A stretch of DNA of 52,046 bases from Mediterraneibacter glycyrrhizinilyticus (GTDB lineage: Bacteria > Bacillota > Clostridia > Lachnospirales > Lachnospiraceae), in assembly GCF_015560805.1 (NCBI RefSeq), contig NZ_JADMSO010000016.1:1-52046 (forward strand), written 5' to 3'. Positions within the stretch are counted from its first letter, which is position 1, and every line of letters starts with the position of its first letter. The notes under the pieces were generated by a model, which saw only the letters and a list, made by a program, of their open reading frames with translations, was not told where the DNA came from and did not search any database. Positions 51,785-52,046 of the stretch are shown here, piece after piece. Both the position numbers and the translations under genes were made by a program.

Positions 51785-51801
51785 ATATTAACATTTCAAA
51801 A

Positions 51802-51873
51802 TGACTCCAACGGGAATCGAACCCGTGTTACCGCCGTGAAAGGGCGATGTCTTAACCGCTTGACCATGGAGCC
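51802..51873 (-). tRNA. tRNA-Glu (anticodon TTC)
   Basis: Acceptor GGCTCCA/TGGAGTC, D-arm GGTCAAGCGGTTAAGAC, anticodon loop CTTTCAC, T-loop GTTCGATT, discriminator A; CCA not encoded. First gene after the operon promoter. Confidence 0.97.
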
Positions 51874-51904
51874 AAAACACATAGCTGTCTCAACAGCGAT
51901 TTAA

Positions 51905-51933
51905 ACTATATCATAGATTTTCGTCTTTTGCAA
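51905..51933 (-). promoter_or_regulatory. Promoter of the tRNA operon
   Basis: Minus-strand -35 TTGCAA (51933-51928), 17-base spacer, -10 TATAGT (51910-51905), about 32 bases before tRNA-Glu. Confidence 0.85.
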
Positions 51934-51968
51934 GTATTTTTCGTAAATTTTTCATTTAAATTTTCCCC

Positions 51969-52046
51969 GAGTGAATTGTAAAAGTAAATTCCATCCCTCA
52001 CATATAAGCCATGGAATTTATTAATTCTCAAAATAAGTATGGCATT
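51969..52046. repeat. Right copy of 78-bp terminal inverted repeat
   Basis: Exact reverse complement of bases 1-78. It begins about 36 bases upstream of the tRNA operon's -35 box. Confidence 0.9.

Noticed and set aside
1-52046. CRISPR array, prophage, integrase or conjugation genes
   Set aside because: Looked for repeat-spacer patterns and for integrase, portal, terminase, relaxase or transposase motifs; none seen.

Overview
The window looks like a chromosomal contig of a gut-type member of the Lachnospiraceae (class Clostridia, low-to-mid GC Firmicutes). Reasons: strong AGGAGG ribosome binding sites nearly everywhere, sigma-A promoters, tRNA genes without encoded CCA, a PPi-type phosphofructokinase, a butyrate-kinase/phosphotransacylase pair, GPH sugar symporters with AraC-type regulators, and many plant-glycan glycosidases. 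No phage, plasmid, CRISPR or rRNA genes are seen. The two ends of the window are exact 78-bp inverted copies of each other, so the contig probably stops at a dispersed repeat.

Layout. 1-6150: a candidate small RNA, a DUF1700-like membrane protein, an aldehyde dehydrogenase with a structured leader, a membrane-anchored pseudokinase, pfp, and a tRNA-Arg. 6150-18560: core-type genes, mostly on the minus strand: PAP2 phosphatase plus trpS; sfsA-mutY fusion, TetR and lipid kinase; an amino-acid ABC importer with ArgR-like boxes; HAD phosphatase plus uppP; a divergent coiled-coil/SleB cell-wall hydrolase; a monooxygenase and flavoprotein pair.

18790-31150: a regulon centred on an AraC regulator, flanked by a GH35-like glycosidase and a GH3 beta-glucosidase whose promoters share a 28-bp upstream motif. 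Next comes a six-gene operon (thiolase, DUF35 Zn-ribbon, acyl carrier protein, phosphotransacylase, butyrate kinase, DUF1097 membrane protein) divergent from a PucR/CdaR-type regulator. A paralogous AraC regulator follows. I regard the thiolase operon as the best candidate for an undescribed pathway: C-C bond cleavage of an acyl substrate coupled to ATP formation, with an unexpected dedicated carrier protein.

31170-48480: a MATE pump whose Shine-Dalgarno site is separated from its start codon by a 161-bp palindromic element; a decayed carboxylesterase; two GPH symporters; GH106-type, GH106-like and GH43 glycosidases; an AraC protein fused to a GH39-like domain; and another AraC regulator. This points to use of rhamnose- and xylose/arabinose-containing plant glycans. 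48560-52046: an autoregulated TetR gene, two small membrane proteins, a Cys-rich gene interrupted by an in-frame TAG, and six tRNA genes (Glu, Thr, Ile2, Asp, Val, Leu) transcribed from one promoter.

Two families of small dispersed repeats run through the window: five copies of a palindromic element ending in GCGTCGGTGTACAAGG, and three copies of a roughly 90-bp two-hairpin repeat. All coordinates, motifs and hairpins were read by eye; family assignments are from memory of conserved motifs and were not checked by database search.
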